Positions 9,224-18,201 of a DNA stretch of 55,054 bases are shown piece by piece. Location of the stretch: contig JAURPJ010000031.1 of the NCBI GenBank assembly GCA_030835305.1, positions 1 to 55,054 of the forward strand. The letters are read 5' to 3'. Made by a program: the position numbers and the translations under genes. How positions within the stretch are numbered: the first letter of the stretch is position 1; every line of letters begins with the position of its first letter. The notes below the pieces were generated by a model. That model searched no databases. It was not told the origin of the DNA and saw only the letters and a program-made list of their open reading frames with translations. The stretch comes from Verrucomicrobiota bacterium. Lineage in GTDB: Bacteria; Verrucomicrobiota; Verrucomicrobiia; Verrucomicrobiales; Akkermansiaceae.

Positions 9224-9736
9224 ATGAAAAATTTGATTCATGCAAACATTTATCTTCTGGAGCAAGCCGGGCGCCTGCTCATCGAGATGAAAGATTCCGA
9301 CTACGCAGCGCCCGATGCGACCCTTTATGGTTCCAGTCTGGGACAGCACCTCAGGCATTGCCTGGATCATTATGCCTCTTTTTTACGAGGTCTGCCAGAG
9401 TCATCCATCGATTACGATGACCGTGTTCGTGAACAAGAATTGGAATGCTCAACAAGTTGTGCGCGGAAAGAGATTTTGCAGATTCGAAGCCGACTTGAGG
9501 AGATTACGGAGTTCGATGTGACGAGCCGTATCAAGGTGAAAATGGATTGCGGTGGCGCGGATCACTCCTGGCATGAATCGACGCTTGGTCGGGAGCTTCA
9601 GTTTCTGGTGAGTCATACCGTTCATCATTTTGCGATGATCAACGGAATGTGCTCTTATCGCGGAATTAAAATGGAGGAAGGGTTTGGGATTGCGCCCTCA
9701 ACTCTGCGCTATCGCCAACTCGCGACCATCGATTGA
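9224..9736 (+). CDS. DinB-like metal-binding four-helix protein
   Basis: The start MKNLIHANIYLLEQ at 9224 is preferred over an upstream in-frame ATG at 9140 inside the acyltransferase gene. The 170-residue product has the DinB/YfiT pattern: helix 2 GQHLRHCLDHY (H42, H45, H49) and a later HTVHHFAMI (about 126-132) supply the histidine ligands for one divalent metal. DinB-family members include thiol S-transferases and many proteins of unknown function. It sits between the two acyltransferase genes, on the same strand with a 38-base gap before it. Its role in the cluster cannot be inferred from sequence alone. Confidence 0.75.
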   Translation: MKNLIHANIYLLEQAGRLLIEMKDSDYAAPDATLYGSSLGQHLRHCLDHYASFLRGLPESSIDYDDRVREQELECSTSCARKEILQIRSRLEEITEFDVTSRIKVKMDCGGADHSWHESTLGRELQFLVSHTVHHFAMINGMCSYRGIKMEEGFGIAPSTLRYRQLATID

Positions 9737-9802
9737 TTCAATTTAACGTCCCACATCTTTCGATATGACCAACCTCAGCCAATCAGGTAAACCGGCGACT
9801 TC

Positions 9803-10738
9803 ATGAAAGCCATCACGAAAACAAAGAGTTCGCTTCAAGAGATTGCAGAAGCGGTTCCAGCTGATCTCTTGTTGCAAGATATCGCTGAGATCGGGATGGC
9901 CGGGCCGCTTGCGACCCAGGGACCGTTTGACGTTTATCTTGCTCAGGCGCAAGCGATTCCCCATGTCATGCTGGAGATTGGGCGTTTGCGCGAGGTCACC
10001 TTTCGTTCAGTTGGAGTGGGGACCGGCAAGTCGCGTGACCTCGATCATCGTGATGACTATTACGGCCACCTCTTTCTTTGGGATCGGGAAAAAATGCGGA
10101 TTGCCGGCGGCTATCGTTTGGCGCGGACCGATCTGATCTTTGCGGAATTTGGTTTTGAGGGCCTTTACTCGGGGACACTTTGCGAATGTGACCCGTCCTT
10201 GATGGACTTTCTCAATCCCGCCCTCGAGCTTGGCCGCTCGTGGGTGCAGCCCGACTACCAACGTTCCATGCATTCCTTGCTCGGACTTTGGAAGGGGATT
10301 GGTCAATTCGTGACCCGCTATCCTCGTTACCACAGACTCTTCGGAGCTGTCACGATCAGCGATGATTACACCTCGATTTCCCAAAACCAAATCGTTCGTT
10401 TTCTGCGGAGAACCAAAACCGACAGCACCTGGGGGAATGCGATGCGTGCCATCTTGCCATTTCAGGAACGTCCGGAAGAGTTCACCCCGGAATTTGAGAG
10501 TATCGAGGAGGTTTCGGCAAAGGTCGCCACTCAAGAGCCCGACGGGAAAGGGGTGCCCGTGCTTCTGCGTCAGTATTTAAAGCTCAACGCCACTCTTTTG
10601 GACTTCGCCTACGACCCCAAGTTCCAGTATTGCCTTGATGCCATGGTTCTTGTTGATCTGAAACAAGCGCCTCCTTTGCTCCTGAAAAGATATATGGGCA
10701 GGGATGGCTACGAGAGGTTTAGGCGCGGCATCGAATAG
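9803..10738 (+). CDS. OlsB/GlsB-like N-acyltransferase (GNAT, hemolysin family)
   Basis: The 311-residue product matches the acyl-ACP-dependent GNAT family (Acetyltransf_5) that N-acylates ornithine or glycine with a 3-hydroxy fatty acid. Visible signatures are EIGRLREVTFRSVGVGTGKSRD'LDHRDDYY (about 58-85, quote mark only divides it), IAGGYRLA (about 100) and LELGRSWVQPDYQ (about 140). The last is the acyl-carrier-binding loop. Together with the H-x5-D acyltransferase upstream it reconstitutes the two activities that are fused in OlsF and separate in Bacteroides GlsB/GlsA. It ends the cluster one base before a convergent minus-strand gene, with no obvious terminator between them. Confidence 0.85.
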   Translation: MKAITKTKSSLQEIAEAVPADLLLQDIAEIGMAGPLATQGPFDVYLAQAQAIPHVMLEIGRLREVTFRSVGVGTGKSRDLDHRDDYYGHLFLWDREKMRIAGGYRLARTDLIFAEFGFEGLYSGTLCECDPSLMDFLNPALELGRSWVQPDYQRSMHSLLGLWKGIGQFVTRYPRYHRLFGAVTISDDYTSISQNQIVRFLRRTKTDSTWGNAMRAILPFQERPEEFTPEFESIEEVSAKVATQEPDGKGVPVLLRQYLKLNATLLDFAYDPKFQYCLDAMVLVDLKQAPPLLLKRYMGRDGYERFRRGIE

Positions 10739-10739
10739 A

Positions 10740-11924
10740 CTAACGGCCAAAGTAGGCGTGTCCCTCCGGTGAGGTGATGAACTTGTCGAGAAAACCCTCG
10801 GCGAAGTCTTCCTTGGTCAGTCTGACTTCAAATTGTTTTGCGTAGTCTTCGAGCAAGGTAGACAGCTTGCCGAACTCATCGAGTTGGGTCAGGCACGTTA
10901 TTTTACTCCACCAATAATCCTCGCTTTCAGGGCTGGCTGCGAGAGCTTTGTCGGCCCATTCCAGGCCCTTGCTGAAGTCTTCAGCAAGCACGCAGATCAA
11001 GGAATCGTAGTAGTCTAGGTAGTGGTCGTCATCGACAAATTTCCTGATGGTATTCAACTTTTGATGGGTTCCATCCCAGTCTTCCCGGTTGAAATCGGCA
11101 TCGAGAAGCAGGAGCGCAACCCCGGCGTCATCCGGAAATGCCGCTTCGAATTTTTCGGCCTCCTCTAGGTGGGCGTCGACATTGTCCACCAGGCTGTTGA
11201 GGTAAGCGCTCCAGAAAAAGCGTTCCTTTTGAAGTTTTTCGGGGAGAGCCCGGTAGGCGTTTTGAAGAGCGTTGATATCTCCGGTTTGGGTCGCATTGTT
11301 AATCGCCTTGATGGTTTCCAGGTGATTCGAAATGTCAGCCTCATCCTTCTTTTTGAAGGCGCGGGTAAATTTTGACCCCAGAAGCTGTTTGATGGTAGGG
11401 AGAACGAGCCTCCGGGTTGTCATGCTGCTCCAGTCACTGTTGCTCAACATATAGGTGTCATAGGCTTTAATCTGGCCGGACTCATCGGGCAGAGCCATGA
11501 CAATCATGTATCCAAATCCTCCATCATCAGTGAATCTGAAGAGGGGCATTTGCATGCCCTGGAAATTGAGCAGCTTTACGTAGGTTAACTGCTGGTTCAG
11601 TACTCCCCAGCCAAGGCCGCCAGCCCTTTGGCTCGTACCCTTGATGATGCCTCCCATGAATTCTTCAAATTCAGAGGGTGGGAATTCGATCCCATCAAGT
11701 GCTCTTAAAAAATAGCCGCGCGGGTTAAAGGCCCGGGAAATTTCATCGGCATTCCCTTCTTTCGCGTCCTGGGCAAACTTTTTGCTGAACTTCTCGACGT
11801 TGACAAGGTCGGCCTCGGTGAGTTCCCGAATGGTTTGTCCCCTGAGAGTGGAGCTCTCTTTCGAATCTTTACAACTGGCAAGAGAGACGATGGTGGCAAG
11901 GCCGAGTAGCTGGAATAGCTGCAT
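10740..11924 (-). CDS. Lipoprotein with helical repeat (TPR-like) C-terminal half
   Basis: The start at 11924 gives MQLFQLLGLATIVSLASCKD, a type II signal peptide with lipobox LASC; the frame extends upstream to 12002 without coding character. The mature 394-residue protein has an N-terminal alpha/beta region of unknown family, then alternating helices (about 210-380) with TPR-like spacing such as LEEAEKFEAAFPDDAGVALLLLDADF and GLEWADKALAASPESEDYW. These repeats usually mediate protein contacts. It is convergent with the acyltransferase gene. No enzyme signature was found, so it is a hypothetical membrane-anchored envelope protein. Confidence 0.75.
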   Translation of the reverse strand: MQLFQLLGLATIVSLASCKDSKESSTLRGQTIRELTEADLVNVEKFSKKFAQDAKEGNADEISRAFNPRGYFLRALDGIEFPPSEFEEFMGGIIKGTSQRAGGLGWGVLNQQLTYVKLLNFQGMQMPLFRFTDDGGFGYMIVMALPDESGQIKAYDTYMLSNSDWSSMTTRRLVLPTIKQLLGSKFTRAFKKKDEADISNHLETIKAINNATQTGDINALQNAYRALPEKLQKERFFWSAYLNSLVDNVDAHLEEAEKFEAAFPDDAGVALLLLDADFNREDWDGTHQKLNTIRKFVDDDHYLDYYDSLICVLAEDFSKGLEWADKALAASPESEDYWWSKITCLTQLDEFGKLSTLLEDYAKQFEVRLTKEDFAEGFLDKFITSPEGHAYFGR

Positions 11925-11980
11925 TAGATGGAGTGTTCCAGATTTTACTCGAAAGTCGAGTGAGCACCTTGCAATGAAAT

Positions 11981-12009
11981 AAAAAAGCCGCCTGTTTTTC
12001 AACAGGCGG
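11981..12009 (-). terminator. Intrinsic terminator of the coiled-coil protein gene
   Basis: Minus strand: a perfect 9-bp stem (CCGCCTGTT / AACAGGCGG, arms 12009-12001 and 11996-11988) with a 4-base loop, then G and a run of six Ts. It lies 24 bases downstream of the stop of the gene at 12033. Confidence 0.92.
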
Positions 12010-12032
12010 GTCTGGGTGAAAGATGATGAAAT

Positions 12033-12860
12033 CTATTCTTTGTCTCTGGACGCTTCCTTCTTTTCCCTGTTCCGCCCCTCAGGCTCTCTGCGAGCTTCTT
12101 CCAGCTGGCGACGTTGCTTTTCTAGTATTTTGGTTTGTTCCATTAACTCAAGCTTGTAGCGCTCGAGTTCTTTTTTCTTGTTCTCAATCATGTGGGCCCT
12201 GGCTTCTTCTTCCTCGCGTTTGCGCATCATTTCAGCGTGGCGTGCTCGCTCCATTCGCTCGGCATTTTCACGCTCGCGCAGCTCTTCCCGCTCTGCGATT
12301 TCACGTCGATGATACTCGTGCTCCTCGTGTCCCCTGGCTAATTCTTCACGTGCCTCCCGAATGTCGGCAAGTTCTTCCCGGGCTTTATTCAGGGTATCGC
12401 GCAATTCATCCATGATCCTGCCCTGGGGATTGGGCCGGTCCTGGTGGGCTGGCATTTGCGATTTGCTGGCGTGGGCGGCCTCAAAAATTTTCCGGGCTTC
12501 TTCACGGTTGATCTTCTTCTGGGCAATCAATTCTCCAAGCACGCGGCCCAGAGCATCGGGGCGTCGTTGTCCCGGGAACTGGCGTGGATTTTCCGGTTTC
12601 GCCCGCAGTGGTTGATCTCTTTCGGCTTGAGCCTTTTCTGTAAGTTTCTTTTTTAGTTCGGCATATTTTTCATTGGCCTGGTCGCGGGTCATATCACCCC
12701 GCTCAACGGCACCCTCAATTCGTTCTTTGAAGCGGTCCCAATCAAAGTTTTCGGCTTTTGGCTGATCCGTTCTGCCACGAGGAGCGCGCTCCCGCTCCTG
12801 GGCGGCAAGCGATAAAACCAAGAGAGCGGAAATAGTGAGAGTTGGGAGAATATTCTTCAT
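12033..12860 (-). CDS. Secreted, highly charged coiled-coil protein
   Basis: The start at 12860 gives MKNILPTLTISALLVLSLAAQ, a signal peptide, preceded by AAAAGGGG as a plausible ribosome-binding site; the frame reads back to 12887. The mature part (about 255 residues) has two short helical motifs of SHOCT-like pattern (RIEGAVERGDMTRDQANEKY and ELIAQKKINREEARKIFEA). It then has a long Glu/Arg-rich helix from about 150 to the end that should form a coiled coil. Low-complexity charge makes family assignment unsafe. Such proteins are common in Verrucomicrobia envelopes; the function is unknown. It has its own terminator. Confidence 0.7.
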   Translation of the reverse strand: MKNILPTLTISALLVLSLAAQERERAPRGRTDQPKAENFDWDRFKERIEGAVERGDMTRDQANEKYAELKKKLTEKAQAERDQPLRAKPENPRQFPGQRRPDALGRVLGELIAQKKINREEARKIFEAAHASKSQMPAHQDRPNPQGRIMDELRDTLNKAREELADIREAREELARGHEEHEYHRREIAEREELRERENAERMERARHAEMMRKREEEEARAHMIENKKKELERYKLELMEQTKILEKQRRQLEEARREPEGRNREKKEASRDKE

Positions 12861-12974
12861 AGCCCCTTTTGATACCATTTGAGGCAAGAATGTCGAGTTC
12901 GAGAGTATGAAGAAACTTTTTAGAATTTGAGACCCTTGTTAGATATGCCCATAATGGTGATCGCTTCATGGATA

Positions 12975-13292
12975 TTATTGGTGGAGGGTTTCAGAGTGAC
13001 CATCTGGTTCTTTGCGATTCGAGGGAGGTGATCCCTTCAGTATTGGATCCGAACTTTCGAGGTGGAAGAACCGTAGGTTCTGAGAAAGATCTTCGACTTG
13101 GATGACCGGGCTCATAATGACCAGTTTTTTACGGATGCGAATGCGGTCGTCAGGTCGCTTGATCGCTCTTGCTCTGATTGAGACAGCCCAGCCGGTGATG
13201 CTGGTTTTGGAATTCTCCTCATTTGTTTCCCATCAGGAGCTTGCAAGTTCGTCTTCATCCATCAGGTGACCGATGAAGCGGACGAAATTCAC
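12975..13292 (-). pseudogene. Possible decayed small gene, one in-frame stop
   Basis: The 455 bases between the coiled-coil gene and the next terminator contain one minus-strand frame that reads like protein for 105 codons (GTG 13292 to TAA 12975) apart from a TGA at 13233-13235. Recognisable stretches are VNFVRFIGHLMDEDELASS before the stop and GWAVSIRARAIKRPDDRIRI plus VIQVEDLSQNLRFFHLESS after it. No ATG starts it and the frame begins just beyond the upstream terminator, so it may be a 5'-truncated relic. No family was recognised. The complementary strand has a weaker 45-residue frame at 12968. A chance open frame cannot be excluded. Confidence 0.35.
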
Positions 13293-13315
13293 CTGCAGAA
13301 TTACTAGATACGGGC

Positions 13316-13345
13316 AAAAAAACGTCCCGGTTTTCCGGGACGTTT
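13316..13345 (-). terminator. Intrinsic terminator of the PVC dehydrogenase/cytochrome gene
   Basis: Minus strand: a 10-bp perfect stem (AACGTCCCGG / CCGGGACGTT) with a 4-base loop, followed by seven Ts (13322-13316). It lies 27 bases after the stop of the gene at 13372. Confidence 0.95.
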
Positions 13346-13371
13346 GATGGAAGGTTGTCGTCAGCTTGGAC

Positions 13372-16300
13372 CTACTTGTTAATCGTCTTCATGCGGAGCA
13401 TGCCGATACCGGTGAGGCCTGCAATGACGAGTGTAATGATGATTCCAATTGTGGGGGCGCCAAGACCGGCCGAAGGAATTTCGGGAATGGCCGGGGCCGG
13501 AGCGTCGCTGATAACAGGAGTGCCGTCCGCACTGACTGGCTTTTTGAAAGGATCAATAAGATCCTTAACGTTGAGCATCGGCGGGGGAACCTTGCTGAGA
13601 ATATCTTTGTTGGCTTCCTTGTATTCAGCGACCATCTCCGGAGTGACTGCGGAAGCACTGTTTCCGAAGGAATTACGAATATAGGTCAGGACCGCGGCGA
13701 TGTTTTCGTCCGGCTGTCCTGCTCCCATGGCGACCATTGGTGCCGCGAACTGATAGTCCTGGCCGTTGACTGTGATGGCACCCTGAAGTCCACGAAGCTG
13801 GATTCCGATCAGGTTTTCCACCGGGCCGGTGACCCATTCGGATTTCTCAAGAGGAGGGCCGACATTGGGCATCCCCTGACCGGTCGGGCCGTGGCAACCA
13901 AGACACAAGTTGTATTGCGCTTTTCCAAGTTCCATTACGGCGGGGTCAATTTCGTTATTTTCGCTCACGTTTTGATCAGGTTCAGGTTTCGGACGGGCGG
14001 GAGTCTCGATGCTTTTTGTCCCTTCGTCCATCTTTTTGGAGTCGGCAAGTAAAAGTTCCTTGGCCTGATAAGGGGTGGGTTTTTCCGGATTGGATTTGGT
14101 TAGCGTCAAAAGCCAGGCAATGACATCGCGGGCCTCGTAAGGGGTGAGAATGGCCCCCATGGCAGGCATGGCGGAAACGGGTTTCGGTTGCCCGGCGAGG
14201 TCGGACAATTTAATTCGCCATACAGCTGACTCGCTTTCCCTGAGGTCGAGGTATTTGTCTGTGCTGGCCACGATGGTTCCGCTCTTGCTGGTTCCGTTTT
14301 TGAGCTTCACCTCAGCGACGCCAAAGCCGTCGGCAATTTTCACGTGAGGGAGAATGAGTGACTCGAGCAGGCCCTTGGCGTCGTGTCTTAGCGCCACGCC
14401 CATGAGGTTGGGGCCGGCTTCGCCGCCTTCCGAGTGGCCAGGCTCGTGCCGGTGACAACGCATGCACTGGGCCGCGGCATGAGTTTGGAAGATCTTGAAT
14501 CCACGACCGGCATCACCTCCGGCGAGCGAAGGCTCCCAGGAAGCGAGCGAATCATCCTTTGGCAGCGAGTCCTCGTAATCAGCGAGGGCGGATTTGATCG
14601 CCGGCTCGCCGCGTTTCCGGGCCGCCATCAAAAGATCGAGGCGGGTGGCGCGGTCGCTCTTTCCATCCTTGAGGTCGACCAGGCCTTCCCGAATGACGGG
14701 AATGGCATACTCGGCCGGAAGTTCGCCAATAATTCCCCAAGCGGTCTGGCGGCGTGCGGTGCTATCCGATTGGAGCGCTCCTTTGAGCGCCGCCATGGTG
14801 GAAGCCGGATCCCGCTTAGACGCGAGTTGAAGGGCTTTGGTGGCAAGCTCGTCGTTTTTGGAACGGGCCGCTTCAGCGAGGATTTTATCGACGTTTTCGG
14901 GGTTTCCTTTGAGGAAAAGATCGAGGGCTGCGGCGCGGGTTTGTCCGTCGGTCTTTCCATCACGGATAATGCGCGTGAGGCTTCCCGAATCGAGCCCTTT
15001 GTGCTCAATGCCATAGTTTAGGGCAAGCTTCATGGCTTCGCCGAAGATTTCTTGGCCACCGTCGAGGAGGAGCCCGATGTGCTCGCCGAGAACTTTCTCC
15101 ATAATGGCGGGATCGCGGGGAGCAAGAGGGGAGTGATACCCGAGGGATTGATCGACGACGTGTGGGGTTTCCCACATCGCAAGAAGCCTCATCGCTTCCT
15201 TCCGCTCTTCAATGGGGAAGAGTGGATTCACGGCGGCTTTGATGACACGGAGAAGGTTTTGTTCGTTGGGAATCCGGTAGGCGGAGTGGATGAGTCGGCG
15301 CAAGATCATGAGGCTGACCGGGCGCTGGGGAGTGCCAATTGATTTGTCATCAAGGAGGGCTGCCAGAACGGGGCGGGCGGCTTCCATGTGGGTGTCGTGA
15401 ATCGCGCGGATGGCATCATTCGAGATCCCCAGATTAGTGTCACCAAGGAAGGCCATCACCTTGGGGCTGCCCATTCTCCTCAGGGCGATGACGGCGGCGT
15501 GCCTGACCGCTTCCGAATTATGGCGAACCAGATCGGCGATCTCCTGGTCTTTTGCAATTCCTACGAGCGCCATCACTCCGGCATGGCGCAGGACGGGATC
15601 GTTATTACCGTTGAATTCGATCATCGCTTTGATCGCGGGGAGCGCCTTGGGATCTCCGATGCGGCCGACCGCAATCGCGGCAAGGGCGCGCACCCGGGGG
15701 GATCCATCCGTCAGAGCCGGAAGGAGGACATCCGCGGTCTTGAGCTGAGCTTCGCCAAGTGCTTTGGCCACCTGTGCCCGCACCCGGGGATCGTTGCTGC
15801 GGAGCTGCTGGGCGAGGATGCCGGCTGCCACACTGTTTCCCTTGCGCGCGATCATCCCAAGTCCCCAAATTCCGTGGAGGCGCTCGATATGATTGAGCTG
15901 CTGATTGGCTGCGGAGACGAAAAGGGGGAGTGCTTCGGGGCGGGTGGCTAGGTGAAGTTGGGCGCGGAGGCGGACACGCTGATCGGCGTGCGAAAGTAGC
16001 CTTGCCAAGTCTCGGGGAGGAGCGGTTTTGAAGTCAATTTCCGCGAGGAAATCGGCGACACTTTTCCCGGGATTCTGTTCCTCAAGAGTGTAAACACGTC
16101 CGGCAGTGTGCGATTGCCAGCCGCTGACGAAGTCAGACACGTAGAGCTTCCCATCGTAGCCCCACTCGATGTCGGTGGCGGCGACTCCCCAGTTGAACTT
16201 CCCGGATTGATCGACTGCAAATCCGGCGCCATCATCCTTGATACTGAAGTTCCAAATTCCGGAGGCAGCGGCACCACCCCGGTAGTCGCAGATGAGGAAT

Positions 16301-17886
16301 TTGTCTTTGCAGCCAAGGCTGAATCCAGTGCCCGGGTAGTAGGCGAGTCCGGACGGGCCAGAGGTGAGATTCAGCATGGGAGGGACGATGTGTCCCGGCT
16401 GATTGTCATTCCGGGGCTCCCACATTTTTTCCTGCATCCACTGGTTGATGGGACGGTCGGGAATGCCGGCCGTTTTGTGGAAGGAGTGGAGCACCTGATG
16501 GCCCATGCGCCAGCCTGAGTCGGCTCCTTCAAGCATGAAGACGACGCGCGCGCGATCGCCTTGGTCGGAGTTGTTATCAACGGTAATACCGGTGCCGAAT
16601 TGATCGAAGGCGATTTCCTTGGGATTGCGCAGGCCGGTGTGGACCACCTCCATGTTCGAGCCATCTGGTTCGAAGCGAAGGATCGCGCCTTGGTTCGGAT
16701 AGTTGTATTCTCGGCCTTCCTTTGTGGTGAATGAGAATCCGCGGTCGCCGATTGTGGTGTAGAGGCGGCCGTCGGGGCCGAGTGCGAAGCCATTTAGGTC
16801 ATGACCCGAGAAAGAGACACGCACGCCAAATCCGTTTTGAATGAAGCTTCGCTTGTCAGATTTCAGATCGCCATCTTCATCCTCGAGCATCCAGATATTG
16901 GGAATGCAGGCAAAGTAGATCTTACCCTCGAAAGCCATTATGCCGGCTGCGGTTCCGTCGAGCAGATTGTTGAATTTTTCGGCGAAGATTTCCGCCTTAT
17001 CAGCCACGCCATCGCCATCGGTGTCAATGAGGACACGGACCTTTTCCGAGACGGAGGTCAGTTTTTCGAGGGGGAGTTTCTCCTGCCACTTCTTGTGCAT
17101 CGCGATGCGATCGTCGGTGGTCTGGGCCGAGATGTCGTCCATAAGCCAGTAAAGATGGTTCCGGTTGTCTTCGACTCCGAAGCGGAAGCGGTGGGTTTCG
17201 GCGAGGAAAACACGACCTTTTTCATCTACCGTAAGCGCGGTGGGCGAGTAGACGCCGAGTGTCTTGTTTTCAGCAAAAAGCTTGGCCACCGCACCCTCGG
17301 GGATGGTGAGGCCGGGAATAACCTCGGTGGAAACCAACCCGTCTTTGTTAGGTTTGGCTTCGCGATATTTGGGTTTGGGGAAAAATGGTTTTGGACTGTC
17401 TGAAAAGACAAAATGGTCAGCGTTGATCATACCCCAGCTACCGGGTTCGACATCGATGATGCGGATCTTAGCTTGCTCCCCTTGATGTTCTTTGAGGACC
17501 CATACGATCGGTTGCATTTCGAGGCTGTTTTGCCCCGTCGCCTCGAAGGCGATCTTGTTTCCGATGAGGAGTTGAACGGCGGTTTTTCCTTTGTGATTAC
17601 CTCCTGCGATTTTGAATCCCAAAAAGGGTTGGGAAATCTTGAATCCGGGGGAAGTGAGCGAACCGGTCGGCGTGTCGCCGCCGTGAGCCGAACTGACGAA
17701 ATACTGGTCCGAGAAATTGGTAATCTTGCCATTCACTCCCGGCGGGGTGACGGCGGTGGGGGCTTGCCCGAAAGCATTGCCCTCGACGGCCCACTCGCCG
17801 AAACCGTCGGATTCGAATGCGTCGAAGACCAAGTCGGTGGCTGTGGCGGGCAGGGCGAGGAATGCGATAAGAAGTGAAATGCGCAT
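13372..17886 (-). CDS. PVC-type membrane-anchored dehydrogenase with HEAT repeats and two haem c sites
   Basis: This 1504-residue secreted protein has, in order: a signal peptide (MRISLLIAFLALPATA); a beta-sandwich region (about 20-170) with GNHKGKTAVQLLIG and GSWGMINADHFVFSD; a glucose/sorbosone-dehydrogenase-like propeller (about 190-620; VFLAETHRFRFG, LIDTDGDGVADK, IGDRGFSF, TGLRNPKEIAFDQFG); and HEAT repeats (about 640-1110). A first cytochrome c motif follows (CMRCH, C1141-H1145) in a PVC haem-binding domain, then a second (CLGCH, C1328-H1332, followed by GPTGQGMPNVGPPL), and finally a C-terminal transmembrane segment (about 1473-1492). The design implies periplasmic oxidation of a sugar-like substrate with electrons passed to the tethered haems. 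The substrate is unknown. It is monocistronic. Confidence 0.93.
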   Translation of the reverse strand: MRISLLIAFLALPATATDLVFDAFESDGFGEWAVEGNAFGQAPTAVTPPGVNGKITNFSDQYFVSSAHGGDTPTGSLTSPGFKISQPFLGFKIAGGNHKGKTAVQLLIGNKIAFEATGQNSLEMQPIVWVLKEHQGEQAKIRIIDVEPGSWGMINADHFVFSDSPKPFFPKPKYREAKPNKDGLVSTEVIPGLTIPEGAVAKLFAENKTLGVYSPTALTVDEKGRVFLAETHRFRFGVEDNRNHLYWLMDDISAQTTDDRIAMHKKWQEKLPLEKLTSVSEKVRVLIDTDGDGVADKAEIFAEKFNNLLDGTAAGIMAFEGKIYFACIPNIWMLEDEDGDLKSDKRSFIQNGFGVRVSFSGHDLNGFALGPDGRLYTTIGDRGFSFTTKEGREYNYPNQGAILRFEPDGSNMEVVHTGLRNPKEIAFDQFGTGITVDNNSDQGDRARVVFMLEGADSGWRMGHQVLHSFHKTAGIPDRPINQWMQEKMWEPRNDNQPGHIVPPMLNLTSGPSGLAYYPGTGFSLGCKDKFLICDYRGGAAASGIWNFSIKDDGAGFAVDQSGKFNWGVAATDIEWGYDGKLYVSDFVSGWQSHTAGRVYTLEEQNPGKSVADFLAEIDFKTAPPRDLARLLSHADQRVRLRAQLHLATRPEALPLFVSAANQQLNHIERLHGIWGLGMIARKGNSVAAGILAQQLRSNDPRVRAQVAKALGEAQLKTADVLLPALTDGSPRVRALAAIAVGRIGDPKALPAIKAMIEFNGNNDPVLRHAGVMALVGIAKDQEIADLVRHNSEAVRHAAVIALRRMGSPKVMAFLGDTNLGISNDAIRAIHDTHMEAARPVLAALLDDKSIGTPQRPVSLMILRRLIHSAYRIPNEQNLLRVIKAAVNPLFPIEERKEAMRLLAMWETPHVVDQSLGYHSPLAPRDPAIMEKVLGEHIGLLLDGGQEIFGEAMKLALNYGIEHKGLDSGSLTRIIRDGKTDGQTRAAALDLFLKGNPENVDKILAEAARSKNDELATKALQLASKRDPASTMAALKGALQSDSTARRQTAWGIIGELPAEYAIPVIREGLVDLKDGKSDRATRLDLLMAARKRGEPAIKSALADYEDSLPKDDSLASWEPSLAGGDAGRGFKIFQTHAAAQCMRCHRHEPGHSEGGEAGPNLMGVALRHDAKGLLESLILPHVKIADGFGVAEVKLKNGTSKSGTIVASTDKYLDLRESESAVWRIKLSDLAGQPKPVSAMPAMGAILTPYEARDVIAWLLTLTKSNPEKPTPYQAKELLLADSKKMDEGTKSIETPARPKPEPDQNVSENNEIDPAVMELGKAQYNLCLGCHGPTGQGMPNVGPPLEKSEWVTGPVENLIGIQLRGLQGAITVNGQDYQFAAPMVAMGAGQPDENIAAVLTYIRNSFGNSASAVTPEMVAEYKEANKDILSKVPPPMLNVKDLIDPFKKPVSADGTPVISDAPAPAIPEIPSAGLGAPTIGIIITLVIAGLTGIGMLRMKTINK

Positions 17887-18201
17887 GGAAAGTGGACGTT
17901 TTGGGTGCGAGAGAATGGCTTGGGGTGGCGAATACGCAAGAATTCCGGTAAGGTTTCCCTGTGGGGAAAACGTGTCGAGCGGTGGTTTTCGTCTCCGGAA
18001 AATCAGAGAAGGAGGGGGATTCGGGCAGTTCTCGAGTTGCTTTTCTCATCTCAGGGTGGACTACGGGCCATTGGTGTTCCTCTTCCTCCAAAAATATTTT
18101 TGCCGCGCGCCCATTGTTCCATGTCCATATAAACGCGTTCTTTCTTGGATGCGTATCGCTTTTACTCCGACCCGAAAATCTTACCGCTTTTGCCCCGGCG
18201 T
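17887..18201. other. Intergenic stretch upstream of the PVC dehydrogenase gene
   Basis: These 315 bases lie between the start of the 1504-residue protein gene and the IS630 relic. They must hold the promoter of the minus-strand gene, but no convincing -35/-10 pair could be picked out. Short open frames on both strands show no family resemblance or protein-like composition. The base composition just beyond the relic (18110-18200) is somewhat AT-rich. Confidence 0.4.
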
